Part shown: positions 36,475 to 46,023 of the stretch, in pieces
Numbering within the stretch: the stretch's first letter is position 1
Layout: every line of letters starts with the position of its first letter
DNA from: Alteraquisediminimonas sediminicola
Lineage (GTDB): Bacteria; Pseudomonadota; Alphaproteobacteria; Sphingomonadales; Sphingomonadaceae
Direction of reading: 5' to 3'
DNA length: 64,000 bases
NCBI RefSeq assembly: GCF_019740335.1
Contig: NZ_JAHXZS010000001.1
Span: 248,001 to 312,000 of the forward strand
Program-made: the position numbers and the translations under genes
The notes under the pieces: model-generated
The model's input: the letters and a program-made list of their open reading frames with translations, nothing else
Databases searched by the model: none
What the model was told of the DNA's origin: nothing

Positions 36475-36714
36475 ATGACCGTTCTGCATTTGCTGTCGAT
36501 GTTGAGTTCTGTGCTTACCCTTGGCCTCGCACTCGCTGTGCTGGTGGCCGAACTGTCGATCGCTTGGTCGCGGATGACTGGCCCTGCCGCAGGTAGCATG
36601 CCGACATTGCGCGGCGATTTCCGGACGGCGCGGTCAAACAACGCCGCCCCGGAAAACATTATTCGTCGCCGGGCAGTTCAGTCGCATTACCCGTCATGGC
36701 CCGACGCCGCTTGA
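36475..36714 (+). CDS. Small single-pass membrane protein, putatively SOS-controlled
   Basis: I recognise no family. The 79-aa protein has one hydrophobic helix (about residues 5-30, [20 protein letters not shown]) and a 45-residue basic tail ([30 protein letters not shown]). By the positive-inside rule the tail would be cytoplasmic. AAGGGG lies about 8 nt before the ATG. Its 3' end overlaps the convergent pssA by 56 nt. The promoter carries a LexA-type operator (36402-36416), so induction by DNA damage is inferred. In Caulobacter, SidA and DidA are tiny membrane proteins made after damage that block division; this may be a functional analogue, but no sequence similarity is claimed. Confidence 0.62.
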   Translation: MTVLHLLSMLSSVLTLGLALAVLVAELSIAWSRMTGPAAGSMPTLRGDFRTARSNNAAPENIIRRRAVQSHYPSWPDAA

Positions 36715-37447
36715 TCTTGGCATAGCTGCTCATGCTGAATGGGATCATCAGCAGATACAGCGCCGAAATGGCCAGCAGCGTCGCCCATGGCTCACTGATG
36801 AGCATGGCGCAGGCAATGCCGACCAACAAAATGGCGGGGAGCCGCAAATCACGGCGCAGGCGGAGCGAACTCCAACTGAAGGTCGCGAAATTGGAAATCA
36901 TCAGCAACGCGACCAGCAAGGTCCAAGGCGCGACAATCCAAGGCGCGCGGGCCAGCGGTTCGCCGGTCACGTCCCAGATATACAAGGGCACGAACATCAG
37001 ACCCGCGCCCGCAGGTGCCGGTACGCCGGTCAGAAAACCGGCTGATTTATGCGGCTGGTCCTTGATGTCGATCTGGGCATTGAAACGCGCAAGGCGCAAG
37101 GCGCAGCACACCGCATAGCCAAGGGCGAAGAACCAGCCGATGCGCGGCACATCCTTCAGCGCCCAAAGATACACGATCAGCGCGGGCGATACGCCAAAGG
37201 AAATGGCGTCGGACAGTGAATCAAGCTCTGCCCCGAACCGGCTTTCACCCTTCAACATGCGGGCAACCCGACCGTCGAGACCGTCGAGCACCCCTGCCCC
37301 GATAATACAGGCCATCGCCATCGGCCAATTGCCGGCAATCGCAAAGCGCACGCCGGTCAGGCCAAAGCACAATGCCGCAGCGGTAATGGCATTGGCCGGG
37401 ACAGATCGGAGCGGCAGGCCCGCAAGCCGACGTTCGCCATTGGACAT
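36659..37447 (-). CDS. pssA: CDP-diacylglycerol-serine O-phosphatidyltransferase
   Basis: Makes phosphatidylserine in the inner membrane. The 262-aa polytopic protein has the CDP-alcohol phosphotransferase motif DGLDGRVARMLKGESRFGAE followed by LDSLSD, with all Asp residues in place, and about seven hydrophobic segments. It belongs to the membrane-bound class II family. Start and psd stop overlap by one base, so the serine-to-ethanolamine phospholipid steps are coupled. Its end overlaps the small membrane protein gene. Confidence 0.95.
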   Translation of the reverse strand: MSNGERRLAGLPLRSVPANAITAAALCFGLTGVRFAIAGNWPMAMACIIGAGVLDGLDGRVARMLKGESRFGAELDSLSDAISFGVSPALIVYLWALKDVPRIGWFFALGYAVCCALRLARFNAQIDIKDQPHKSAGFLTGVPAPAGAGLMFVPLYIWDVTGEPLARAPWIVAPWTLLVALLMISNFATFSWSSLRLRRDLRLPAILLVGIACAMLISEPWATLLAISALYLLMIPFSMSSYAKIKRRRAMTGNATELPGDE

Positions 37448-38196
37448 TATTGCGCGACCCCGGTCGGCGGCTGATATTCGCCGATCTTCGCCAGAACGGT
37501 TTCACCCGCAATCGTCCGCTGGCCGACGACGACATTCGCGCCCGTCCCTTCCGGCAGAAAGACATCGACGCGGCTGCCAAAGCGAATGAGGCCGACGCGT
37601 TGGCCTGCGGCGATCACATCGCCCGCCTTGACGAACGGCACGATCCGGCGCGCAACCAGACCGGCGATCTGGGTGAAGCCGATGCGCAGGCCATTGGCCG
37701 ATTCGACGAGAATATGCTGACGCTCATTTTCTTCGCTCGCCTTGTCGAGATCGGCGTTGAGGAATTTACCCGGAATATAGACCACGCGGCGGACGGTGCC
37801 GCCAATCGCGGTGCGATTGATATGCACGTCGAACACGCTCATGAAAATCGAGATGCGGGTCATCATCGCATCGCCAAGCCCTTCTGGGCCACTGAGTTCA
37901 GCAGGCGGCGCACAGGCGATAATCTGGGTAATCAGCCCGTCGGCAGGCGCAATGATCAGATTGTCACCCTTGGGCGTGACGCGGATCGGATCGCGGAAAA
38001 AAGTCAGAATCCAGATGGTCAGGCCGACCATCGGCCATGCCAGTGTTTCCCATGCGAATAGTCCCAGCAACAAGGCGATGCCGCCCGAGATGAGCGCAAA
38101 CTTGCGCCCTTCGGGATGGACGGTGGGAAAACGCCAACGGGCGCTGGCGACATGGCCTTCGGCAGGGCGAAGATCGGGATCGATATGATTGGACAT
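37447..38196 (-). CDS. psd: Phosphatidylserine decarboxylase
   Basis: Pyruvoyl enzyme converting phosphatidylserine to phosphatidylethanolamine. The 249-aa protein is of the short (PSD-A) type: two hydrophobic segments near residues 35-65, then [15 protein letters not shown] and the self-cleavage site [15 protein letters not shown], where Gly-Ser splits to form the pyruvoyl group. It is upstream of pssA on the same strand with a 1-nt overlap. Confidence 0.95.
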   Translation of the reverse strand: MSNHIDPDLRPAEGHVASARWRFPTVHPEGRKFALISGGIALLLGLFAWETLAWPMVGLTIWILTFFRDPIRVTPKGDNLIIAPADGLITQIIACAPPAELSGPEGLGDAMMTRISIFMSVFDVHINRTAIGGTVRRVVYIPGKFLNADLDKASEENERQHILVESANGLRIGFTQIAGLVARRIVPFVKAGDVIAAGQRVGLIRFGSRVDVFLPEGTGANVVVGQRTIAGETVLAKIGEYQPPTGVAQ

Positions 38197-38348
38197 AGCC
38201 GCGGTTCATACGCCGGACCCTGCAATGTGGCAATGTTGCCATGGCCCTAATCATGGCAACAGATCAATTTGACTGGTTGATCATCAGGCAAGACCGCCCT
38301 AGATGCGAATGTCAAACCACTTAATCACTCCCCAGATGAAAGATCGTC

Positions 38349-39569
38349 ATGGCCAAAATCAAGGTAAAAACCCCGCTCGTCGAGATTGATGGCGACGAGA
38401 TGACCCGGATTATCTGGCAGTGGATTCGCGAACGGCTGATCCTGCCTTATCTCGATATTGACCTGCTCTATTTTGATCTGAGCATCGAAAAGCGCGACGA
38501 AACCAACGACCAGATCACCGTTGATTCCGCCAAGGCCATTCAGAAATATGGCGTCGGCGTTAAGTGCGCGACGATCACCCCGGACGAAGATCGGGTGAAG
38601 GAATTCTCGCTCAAGAAAATGTGGAAGTCGCCAAACGGCACGATCCGCAACATCCTTGGCGGCGTGGTGTTCCGCGAACCGATCGTGATCAAGAACGTTC
38701 CCCGCTTGGTCCCGGGCTGGACCGATCCGATTGTCGTCGGTCGCCATGCATTCGGCGATCAATATCGCGCCACGGACTTCCTCGTGCCAAGCGCTGGCAA
38801 GCTGAAGATGGTCTGGGAAGGCGAAAATGGCGAACGTATCGAGGAAGAGGTGTTCAATTACCCCTCCGCCGGTGTTGCCATGGGCATGTACAATCTTGAC
38901 GATTCGATCCGCGATTTTGCCCGCGCATCGTTGAACTATGGCCTCGCCCGTGGCTGGCCGGTGTATTTGTCGACTAAGAACACGATTTTGAAGGCCTATG
39001 ATGGCCGCTTCAAGGATCTGTTCGAAGAAATCTATCAGGCCGAATTCAAGGACAAATTTGCCGCCATCGGCATCACCTATGAACATCGCCTGATCGATGA
39101 CATGGTTGCAAGCGCGCTCAAATGGTCGGGCAAGTTCGTTTGGGCATGCAAGAACTATGATGGCGACGTGCAATCGGATACAGTCGCGCAGGGCTTTGGC
39201 TCGCTGGGCCTGATGACTTCCGTGCTGATGACGCCGGATGGCAAGACGATCGAAGCGGAAGCCGCACACGGCACCGTGACCCGCCATTATCGCATGCACC
39301 AGCAGGGCAAGCAGACCTCGACCAACCCGATTGCGTCGATCTTTGCATGGACCGGCGGTCTGAAATATCGCGGCATCTTCGACGAAACACCGGAAGTGAC
39401 GCGCTTTGCTGAAACGCTGGAACGCGTCTGCATCGCCACCGTGGAAAGCGGCGCGATGACCAAGGATCTCGCGCTCCTGATCGGGCCGGATCAGCCTTGG
39501 ATGACGACCGAACAGTTCTTCGAAGCCATTCGCGTCAATCTCGAAACCGAAATGGCGAACTGGAACTAA
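38349..39569 (+). CDS. icd: NADP-dependent isocitrate dehydrogenase
   Basis: Oxidatively decarboxylates isocitrate to 2-oxoglutarate in the TCA cycle. The 406-aa protein is of the homodimeric eukaryote-like type [40 protein letters not shown], the metal and substrate region [25 protein letters not shown] and the NADP-binding [22 protein letters not shown]-type block. It is monocistronic and followed by a terminator at 39629. Confidence 0.97.
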   Translation: MAKIKVKTPLVEIDGDEMTRIIWQWIRERLILPYLDIDLLYFDLSIEKRDETNDQITVDSAKAIQKYGVGVKCATITPDEDRVKEFSLKKMWKSPNGTIRNILGGVVFREPIVIKNVPRLVPGWTDPIVVGRHAFGDQYRATDFLVPSAGKLKMVWEGENGERIEEEVFNYPSAGVAMGMYNLDDSIRDFARASLNYGLARGWPVYLSTKNTILKAYDGRFKDLFEEIYQAEFKDKFAAIGITYEHRLIDDMVASALKWSGKFVWACKNYDGDVQSDTVAQGFGSLGLMTSVLMTPDGKTIEAEAAHGTVTRHYRMHQQGKQTSTNPIASIFAWTGGLKYRGIFDETPEVTRFAETLERVCIATVESGAMTKDLALLIGPDQPWMTTEQFFEAIRVNLETEMANWN

Positions 39570-39628
39570 TATTATCGGGTCAGCCATTCAGGCTGACTGA
39601 TAATGGAAATACGCCGTAAAGGCATGAG

Positions 39629-39664
39629 GGGTCGGTCTACCGTATAGGTAGGCCGGCCCTTTTT
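39629..39664 (+). terminator. Intrinsic terminator of icd
   Basis: GGGTCGGTCTACC (39629-39641) pairs with GGTAGGCCGGCCC (39647-39659) over 13 bp, two of them G-U in RNA, loop GTATA, followed by five T. A smaller 7-bp hairpin (GTCAGCC/GGCTGAC, 39579-39597) lies between it and the icd stop. Confidence 0.92.
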
Positions 39665-39746
39665 CGTTCACATCGCCGCGACACCAAATTGTCACAATAT
39701 CCTAGATGCAAAACATGCAGTCATAATTGCCATTTAATAATCAAAA

Positions 39747-40490
39747 GTGGAGTTGCATCCGATTGCATCAAGGTATAGCGCGTATCACATGAACAACTGC
39801 GAGCAATGTGTCGTCCGGAACAGGGCGATTTGTGCCGGGCTGACAGCTGCCGAACTGGATGTGCTTTCCCAATTGGGGCGCAAACAGCAGGTGTCGCGCG
39901 GTCAAACGCTCGTTTGGGAAGGCGATGAGGCCTTGTTGGTGGCGAATGTCATCAAAGGTGTTCTGAAGCTCGGCATTTCGATGCCCGATGGCCGCGAACA
40001 GATCGTAGGCGTGGTGTTTCCGTCCGACTTTATTGGCCGTCCGTTTGGCCAGCAGAGCGAACACAGCGTGACTGCGCTGACCGATGCAGAAGTGTGCGTA
40101 TTCCCGCGCAAATCGTTTGATGATTTCGCGCGCTTGCACCCCGATCTTGAACATAAATTGCTGCAACGCACCCTGAGCGAACTCGACCGTGCGCGCGGCT
40201 GGATGCTGATGCTGGGCCGCAAGACCGCGAGCGAAAAAATCGCGACCTTCCTGCTCGAATTGGGCGACCGACTGAATGATAGCGGCTGCCAGCAATCCGA
40301 TAATGTTATCAGCCGGTTCGAACTGCCGGTCGACCGCCAACAAATGGGCGATGTGCTGGGTCTCACCATTGAAACGGTGAGCCGCCAACTGACCAAATTG
40401 AAAAGCAGCGGCATGATCGATTTGCCCGATCGCCGCAGCGTCATCATCAAAGATCGTGAGCGACTGCAAAATCTAGCCAGTGCGTGTTGA
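39747..40490 (+). CDS. fnrL: FNR-type oxygen-sensing regulator
   Basis: Crp/Fnr activator of micro-oxic genes with an oxygen-labile 4Fe-4S cluster. Counted from the GTG at 39747, Cys18, Cys21 and Cys29 (NNCEQCVVRNRAIC) plus Cys117 (TDAEVCVFPR) are the likely ligands, in the C-x2-C-x7-C spacing of FnrL proteins. A cAMP-like beta roll, a dimer helix and a helix-turn-helix with ETVSR (GLTIETVSRQLTKL) follow; E..SR reads TTGA half-sites. The start is uncertain: GTG 39747, TTG 39753 or ATG 39789, all upstream of the cysteines. It lies directly before its presumed target ccoN. Confidence 0.92.
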   Translation: MELHPIASRYSAYHMNNCEQCVVRNRAICAGLTAAELDVLSQLGRKQQVSRGQTLVWEGDEALLVANVIKGVLKLGISMPDGREQIVGVVFPSDFIGRPFGQQSEHSVTALTDAEVCVFPRKSFDDFARLHPDLEHKLLQRTLSELDRARGWMLMLGRKTASEKIATFLLELGDRLNDSGCQQSDNVISRFELPVDRQQMGDVLGLTIETVSRQLTKLKSSGMIDLPDRRSVIIKDRERLQNLASAC

Positions 40491-40500
40491 CCTAGGTCAA
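40487..40500. promoter_or_regulatory. FNR box upstream of ccoN
   Basis: TTGACCTAGGTCAA is a perfect palindrome of the form TTGA-N6-TCAA. It overlaps the fnr stop codon. With the site centred at -41.5, transcription would start near 40535 and give a 38-nt leader before ccoN, a classic class II activation layout. Confidence 0.85.
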
Positions 40501-40572
40501 TGCGGCCACCGGACAGGTAGCGCAGGGCAAACGGGAAACCGATGCTAATTGCGAATTTGTTCGGGGGACAAC

Positions 40573-42246
40573 ATGGAATCGTTATTATTAAGGTCCGGCG
40601 CCTGGTTCGGCGTTGCGCTCCTTGCGCTTGTCGCATTCATACAGACGACCGAACCCGCTTATGCCGTGCATATGGCCATCATTGGCGTCACCGCGCTGTT
40701 GGTCATGTGGGTCGGCATGGCCAAGACCGATTATCTCGCTGTGCTGAACGGCTGGATCAAAGCACCTGTCGATGAAAGTCGTTACGACGATGATCTGATC
40801 CGCTGGGGAGTCATTCTGACCGTTTTCTGGGGATGTGTCGGCTTTCTTGTCGGCTTGTTCATCGCATCGCAATTGGCATTCCCTGCCCTGAACCTCAATC
40901 TGGAATACACGACTTTTGGCCGTTTGCGGCCATTGCATACATCGGCGGTGATTTTCGCCTTTGGCGGTACGGCGCTCATTACCACGAGCTATTATATCGT
41001 GCAGCGCACCTGCCGGGCGCGGCTGGCGTTTCCGTCGCTCGCGCGATTTGTGTTCTGGGGCTATCAGTTCTTCATCCTGCTGGCCGCCACGGGCTATGTC
41101 TTGGGCATTACGCAGGGCAAGGAATATGCAGAGCCTGAATGGTATGTCGATCTCTGGTTGACGGTCGTTTGGGTAGCCTATCTGGCGGTTTTCGTGGGCA
41201 CGATCGTCAAGCGCAGCGAACCGCATATCTATGTGGCGAACTGGTTCCTGCTGTCGTTCATCATCACCGTGGCCATGCTCCATGTGGTGAACAATCTGTC
41301 GATGCCGATTTCGCTCTACAGCTCGAAATCCTACAGCCTGTTCGCAGGCGTGCAGAGCGCCCTCACCCAATGGTGGTATGGCCATAATGCGGTCGGTTTC
41401 TTCCTGACGGCAGGCTTTCTTGGCATGATGTATTATTTCGTGCCCAAGCAGGCGGAACGTCCGGTCTATTCCTACCGCCTGTCGATCATCCACTTCTGGT
41501 CGATTATCTTCCTCTATATCTGGGCTGGTCCGCACCATTTGCATTACACGGCGCTGCCGGACTGGGCGCAGACATTGGGCATGGTCTTTTCGATCATGCT
41601 GTGGATGCCGAGCTGGGGCGGCATGATCAACGGCCTGATGACCCTGAACGGGGCATGGGACAAGATCCGCACCGATCCGATCATCCGCATGATGGTCATG
41701 GCACTCGCCTTTTACGGCATGTCGACCTTTGAAGGGCCGATGATGTCGATCAAGGCCGTCAACAGCCTGTCGCATTATACCGACTGGACCATTGGCCATG
41801 TGCATAGCGGCGCATTGGGCTGGAACGGGATGATCACCTTCGGCGCGCTCTATTATATGACGCCACGGCTGTGGAATCGCGACCGGCTCTATTCGCTGCG
41901 GATGGTCAATTGGCACTTCTGGCTCGCGACCTTGGGGATCGTCCTTTACGCATCCTCGATGTGGGTTGCCGGGATCATGCAGGGCCTGATGTGGCGCGAA
42001 TATGGGGCCGATGGCTATCTCGTCTATGCCTTTTCGGAAGTCGTGAGCGCCATGTTCCCGATGTATCTGATCCGGGCAGCGGGTGGCGTGATGTACTTGG
42101 GCGGCGCCCTCATCATGGCCTATAATATCGCGATGACCATCGCGGGCAAATACCGCGAGGAAGCCCCGATGACAGAGACGCCGTATGATCCTGCGAAGGA
42201 CCGTCCGGTTGTGCCGGCAGTGGCTGCTGCTGTGGCTGGCGAATAA
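40573..42246 (+). CDS. ccoN: cbb3-type cytochrome c oxidase subunit I
   Basis: Catalytic, proton-pumping subunit with heme b and the heme b3-CuB centre. The 557-aa, roughly 14-helix protein has [14 protein letters not shown], the CuB region [34 protein letters not shown] and the heme ligands in [13 protein letters not shown]. High-affinity cbb3 oxidases work at low oxygen. Start at 40573 is supported by GGGGGA at 40563-40568. It opens the ccoNOQP-GHIS operon, under an FNR box. Confidence 0.97.
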   Translation: MESLLLRSGAWFGVALLALVAFIQTTEPAYAVHMAIIGVTALLVMWVGMAKTDYLAVLNGWIKAPVDESRYDDDLIRWGVILTVFWGCVGFLVGLFIASQLAFPALNLNLEYTTFGRLRPLHTSAVIFAFGGTALITTSYYIVQRTCRARLAFPSLARFVFWGYQFFILLAATGYVLGITQGKEYAEPEWYVDLWLTVVWVAYLAVFVGTIVKRSEPHIYVANWFLLSFIITVAMLHVVNNLSMPISLYSSKSYSLFAGVQSALTQWWYGHNAVGFFLTAGFLGMMYYFVPKQAERPVYSYRLSIIHFWSIIFLYIWAGPHHLHYTALPDWAQTLGMVFSIMLWMPSWGGMINGLMTLNGAWDKIRTDPIIRMMVMALAFYGMSTFEGPMMSIKAVNSLSHYTDWTIGHVHSGALGWNGMITFGALYYMTPRLWNRDRLYSLRMVNWHFWLATLGIVLYASSMWVAGIMQGLMWREYGADGYLVYAFSEVVSAMFPMYLIRAAGGVMYLGGALIMAYNIAMTIAGKYREEAPMTETPYDPAKDRPVVPAVAAAVAGE

Positions 42247-42256
42247 GGAAAGCATC

Positions 42257-42991
42257 ATGGCGAACATCTTTTCCGATCATAAAAAACTGGAACGTAACGT
42301 CAGCCTGCTGGGTCTCCTTGCGCTTGTCGTGGTTACCATTGGCGGCATTGTGGAAATTGCCCCGTTGTTCTGGATCGACTCCACCATCGAGAAGGTGAAG
42401 GGCATGCGTCCTTATACCCCGCTCGAACTGGCGGGCCGGAACATCTACATCCGCGAGGGCTGCTATAATTGCCACAGCCAAATGATCCGTCCGTTCCGCG
42501 ATGAAGTGGAGCGTTACGGCCATTACAGCCTTGCGGCTGAAAGCATGTACGACCACCCGTTCCAATGGGGGTCGAAGCGCACCGGGCCGGATCTGGCCCG
42601 TGTGGGCGGGCGCTATTCGGATGAATGGCATGTCCAGCATCTGAAAGACCCGCGCAGCGTGGTGCCGGTATCGATCATGCCGGGCTATGCCTTTCTGGCC
42701 GAGCGCGAGCTTTCGGCAGAAGGCATCGAGAACGACCTGATCGCCAATAGCCGCGTCGGCGTGCCTTATTCCAAGGACATGATCGCCAATGCGCGCGCGG
42801 ACTTCATCGCGCAGGCAGATCCGGACGCAAGCCCGGTAGATCTGCAAAAGCGTTATCCGAAGGCGCAGGCCCGCGATTATGACGGCGATCCCAAGAAGAT
42901 CACCGACATGGATGCGCTGGTTGCCTATCTTCAGATGATCGGCACGTTGGTCGATTTCCAGGCGGCGGCGGCGCAGGAGCAGGCGAAGTGA
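42257..42991 (+). CDS. ccoO: cbb3 oxidase subunit II, mono-heme cytochrome c
   Basis: Carries electrons from CcoP to CcoN. The 244-aa protein has an N-terminal anchor helix ([19 protein letters not shown]) and one heme-binding CYNCHSQ, with distal Met ligand in [12 protein letters not shown] 42257 has AAGGAAAG upstream, 10 nt after ccoN. It overlaps ccoQ by 4 nt. Confidence 0.97.
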   Translation: MANIFSDHKKLERNVSLLGLLALVVVTIGGIVEIAPLFWIDSTIEKVKGMRPYTPLELAGRNIYIREGCYNCHSQMIRPFRDEVERYGHYSLAAESMYDHPFQWGSKRTGPDLARVGGRYSDEWHVQHLKDPRSVVPVSIMPGYAFLAERELSAEGIENDLIANSRVGVPYSKDMIANARADFIAQADPDASPVDLQKRYPKAQARDYDGDPKKITDMDALVAYLQMIGTLVDFQAAAAQEQAK

Positions 42992-43152
42992 GCAATTATG
43001 ACGCCCTGCGTCATTTCGCGGACAGCTGGGGGCTGGTCTTCATGGGGGTGACTTTTCTCACCCTCATCGGCTGGTCCCTGCGTCCTCAGGCAAAGGCGCT
43101 GCATGACGATGCCGCCAATTTGATATTCGACAAGGATCACGACAATGGCTGA
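42988..43152 (+). CDS. ccoQ: cbb3 oxidase small subunit CcoQ
   Basis: A 54-aa single-helix protein that stabilises the oxidase. It starts at GTG overlapping the ccoO stop (GTGA) with [18 protein letters not shown], then the helix [15 protein letters not shown] and a polar tail; its end overlaps ccoP by 8 nt. Position between ccoO and ccoP and the helix with following RP are typical. Confidence 0.9.
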   Translation: MSNYDALRHFADSWGLVFMGVTFLTLIGWSLRPQAKALHDDAANLIFDKDHDNG

Positions 43153-44104
43153 CCAAAGGCGCATTGACGAACCGACCGGCACGGAAACTGTCGGCCATGA
43201 ATGGGATGGGATCGAGGAACTCGACACCCCGATGCCACGCTGGTGGCTTTGGACTTTCTATATCTGCATCGCTTGGGCGATTGGCTATACGGTTCTGTAT
43301 CCGGCATGGCCGATGCTGAACAGCGCGACCGCAGGCACCTTTGGGTGGAGCAGCCGAGGTCAGCTCGACAAGGAAATGAAGGCGGAACAGGATCGCACCG
43401 CGCCGATCCGCACGGCGATTGACGCAACCCCGATCGAAGAATTGAGCAACCGTCCGGAATTGCTCAAGGCCGCGATTGCCGGTGGTCAGGCCGCATTCAA
43501 GGTTCATTGCGTCCAGTGCCACGGTTCTGGTGCCGCTGGTTCCAAAGGCTATCCGAATTTGAATGACGATGATTGGTTGTGGGGTGGCGATATTGCATCG
43601 ATCCATTACACGCTGACTCATGGTATTCGTCAGCCGGAGCATGACCTCACGCGCTTCTCGCAAATGCCTGCATTCGGGCGTGATGGTATTCTCCAGCCCG
43701 GCGACATCAATGATGTCACGGCCTATGTACGCACCATCTCGGGCCAACAGCCAGCCAATGCCGCCAGCAAGCGCGGCAGCGCTGTCTTTGCTGCCAATTG
43801 CGTCGCCTGTCACAATGCGGACGGCAAAGGCAATCGTGACTTTGGCGCGCCCAATCTGACCGATGCGATCTGGCTATATGGCGGTGATGCGACGGCGATT
43901 GCCCAGACCGTAACCAATAGCCGCTATGGCGTGATGCCGGCTTGGGGCGCGCGCCTTGATCCGACCACGGTCAAAATGCTGGCGACCTATGTCCACAGCC
44001 TTGGCGGCGGTGAAGCACTGCCTGCTGCCTCCAATGCCGCAGCGGCTGCTGCATCAACGGCTGATGCCGGGAATACGCAGGAAGTAAATGTCGCAGCAAA
44101 ATAA
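43145..44104 (+). CDS. ccoP: cbb3 oxidase subunit III, di-heme cytochrome c
   Basis: Entry point for electrons from soluble cytochrome c. The 319-aa protein begins with the CcoP motif VGHEWDGIEELDTPMPRWWL, one anchor helix, then two cytochrome c domains with CVQCHGSGA and CVACHNADG; methionine ligands are in FSQMPAFG and GVMPAWG. An Ala-rich tail follows. The last 17 nt overlap ccoG. Confidence 0.97.
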   Translation: MADQRRIDEPTGTETVGHEWDGIEELDTPMPRWWLWTFYICIAWAIGYTVLYPAWPMLNSATAGTFGWSSRGQLDKEMKAEQDRTAPIRTAIDATPIEELSNRPELLKAAIAGGQAAFKVHCVQCHGSGAAGSKGYPNLNDDDWLWGGDIASIHYTLTHGIRQPEHDLTRFSQMPAFGRDGILQPGDINDVTAYVRTISGQQPANAASKRGSAVFAANCVACHNADGKGNRDFGAPNLTDAIWLYGGDATAIAQTVTNSRYGVMPAWGARLDPTTVKMLATYVHSLGGGEALPAASNAAAAAASTADAGNTQEVNVAAK

Positions 44105-45551
44105 GGTGCCGGAGGTGGAGGAAGAACTCCACCTCTATGCCAAAAGAAAAGCCGTCTACCCGAAAGCGGTAGACGGCATTTTCCGTCGCCTGAAATGGCT
44201 GATCATGGCCGTCACATTGACGATTTATTATGTGACGCCATGGCTGCGCTGGGATCGTGGCCACTATGCGCCCGATCAGGCGGTGTTGGTCGATCTCGCC
44301 CATCGCCGCTTTTTCATGTTCTCGATCGAAATCTGGCCGCATGAATTTTATTATGTGGCGGGTTTGTTGATCATGGCCGGGATCGGCCTGTTTCTCCTCA
44401 CCTCGGCGGTGGGGCGCGCATGGTGCGGCTATGCCTGTCCGCAGACGGTCTGGACCGATCTGTTCATCCATGTCGAACGCTTTATCGATGGCGATCGCAA
44501 TGCCCAGATCAAGCTCGCCAACGCGTCCTGGGGACCTGAAAAGCTCGCCAAGCGGCTGTTGAAACATGCCATCTGGCTGTTGATTGCGGTGATGACCGGC
44601 GGCGCGTGGATTTTCTACTTCGCCGATGCCCCCACCCTGCTCCACAGCTTTATCCGGGGCGATGCGCCGTTTATCGCTTATGCCACGGTCGGCGTGCTGA
44701 CCGCGACGACCTACACATTCGGCGGGATCATGCGCGAACAGGTGTGCATTTATATGTGCCCGTGGCCGCGCATCCAGACTGCGATGATGGACGAAAAATC
44801 GCTGGCCGTGACCTATAAGGACTGGCGCGGCGAACCGCGTAGTCGCGGCGTCAAAAAGGCGCTGGAAGAAGGTCTTCAGACCGGCGACTGCATCGATTGC
44901 AACCAATGTGTGCAGGTCTGCCCGACCGGGATCGACATTCGCGAAGGGCCGCAAATCGGCTGCATCACCTGTGCCTTGTGCATTGATGCCTGTGACAAGG
45001 TCATGGTGCAGATCGGCAAGCCGCGCGGACTGATCGATTATATCACCCTGTTGGATGCCGAAGAGGAAGCCAAGGGCCATCCCCGCATGGCGATCCGCAA
45101 GCGGCTGTTCCGCCCGCGGACCTTGATCTATTTCACCATCTGGACGGCGATTGGCGCGGCGATGCTGTTCAGCCTAGGCGAGCGCACCCGCATCGACATC
45201 AGCGTGTTGAAGGATCGCAATCCGGTGTTCGTCACCTTGTCGGATGGGGCGACCCGCAATGCCTTTACCGTCAAGATTCGAAATATGGAGGCGCGGCCTC
45301 GCCAAGTTGAAATCGGGCTGCTCGGCATCGATAGCGCGACAATCTGGGCGGAACCGGGCGAACGCGATACCGCCCAGCGGACTGTCCAGATGCTGCTGCC
45401 CCCCGATAGCGTCGCCAAGACACGGATTTATGCCGTGAGCGCGGCCAAATCACCGGCGCGGGAGGAGTTTTCCTTCACGGTTCGCGCGCTTGACAAGGAG
45501 GGCGGCTCCGATAGCGAAAAGGTCACATTCGACCGGCCTGAAGGACAATGA
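44088..45551 (+). CDS. ccoG: Cytochrome c oxidase accessory protein CcoG (RdxA/FixG)
   Basis: Membrane iron-sulfur protein shown in Rhodobacter to reduce Cu(II) for cbb3 assembly. The 487-aa chain has about five helices, Cys motifs WCGYACPQTVW and CIYMCPW, and the two 4Fe-4S clusters in CIDCNQCVQVCPTGID and CITCALCIDACD. The C-terminal periplasmic Ig-like domain follows the last helix. It overlaps ccoP. Confidence 0.96.
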   Translation: MSQQNKVPEVEEELHLYAKRKAVYPKAVDGIFRRLKWLIMAVTLTIYYVTPWLRWDRGHYAPDQAVLVDLAHRRFFMFSIEIWPHEFYYVAGLLIMAGIGLFLLTSAVGRAWCGYACPQTVWTDLFIHVERFIDGDRNAQIKLANASWGPEKLAKRLLKHAIWLLIAVMTGGAWIFYFADAPTLLHSFIRGDAPFIAYATVGVLTATTYTFGGIMREQVCIYMCPWPRIQTAMMDEKSLAVTYKDWRGEPRSRGVKKALEEGLQTGDCIDCNQCVQVCPTGIDIREGPQIGCITCALCIDACDKVMVQIGKPRGLIDYITLLDAEEEAKGHPRMAIRKRLFRPRTLIYFTIWTAIGAAMLFSLGERTRIDISVLKDRNPVFVTLSDGATRNAFTVKIRNMEARPRQVEIGLLGIDSATIWAEPGERDTAQRTVQMLLPPDSVAKTRIYAVSAAKSPAREEFSFTVRALDKEGGSDSEKVTFDRPEGQ

Positions 45552-45552
45552 G

Positions 45553-46023
45553 ATGACGGAAAACAGCGTGAAACGGCAGTTTACCGGATGGCATATGACG
45601 GCCATTCTTGTGTCCTTCTTTCTGGTGGTGATCACGGTCAACATGGTGATGGCGCGTTTTGCCATTGCCACCTTTGGCGGGACGGTCGTCGATAATAGCT
45701 ATGTCGCCAGTCAGGAGTTCAACCGCTGGCTGGATGACGCCGCCGCGCAACGCAAGGCCGGTTGGGCCGCGACCATTTCGCTGGATCAGGATCGGCGGGT
45801 CGCAACCCTGCTCACCCGGCCCAAGGGACCGGAAGCGACATTGAGCCTGACGGCAGTCGCCACCCATGTGCTGGGCCGCGAGGCCCCGGTGACGTTGGTG
45901 CTGTTTCCTGTGGGCAAGGATATGTGGCGCTCGACCAAGCCCTTGCCAAAGGGTCGATGGGAAGTGCGGGTCGAGGCCGTGCATACCGATAGCCGCGCCC
46001 GCTTTCAAAAGGTGCTGGGATGA
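45553..46023 (+). CDS. ccoH: cbb3 assembly protein CcoH (FixH)
   Basis: A 156-aa protein with one N-terminal membrane helix (TAILVSFFLVVITVNMVMA) and a periplasmic beta-rich domain containing SYVASQEFNRWLDDA, the FixH hallmark, and GRWEVRVEA. It binds CcoN assembly intermediates. The ATG at 45553 follows the ccoG stop by 1 nt; a longer frame overlaps ccoG. It overlaps ccoI by 4 nt. Confidence 0.93.
   Translation: MTENSVKRQFTGWHMTAILVSFFLVVITVNMVMARFAIATFGGTVVDNSYVASQEFNRWLDDAAAQRKAGWAATISLDQDRRVATLLTRPKGPEATLSLTAVATHVLGREAPVTLVLFPVGKDMWRSTKPLPKGRWEVRVEAVHTDSRARFQKVLG

Noticed and set aside
38325-39587. Long open frame on the minus strand opposite icd (420 aa)
   Set aside because: It mirrors icd, whose product is clear. 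High GC third positions create long antisense frames; the translated chain has no recognisable domain.
40588-42267. Long open frame opposite ccoN (559 aa)
   Set aside because: Shadow of ccoN in the complementary frame; product is His/Arg-rich and without family features.
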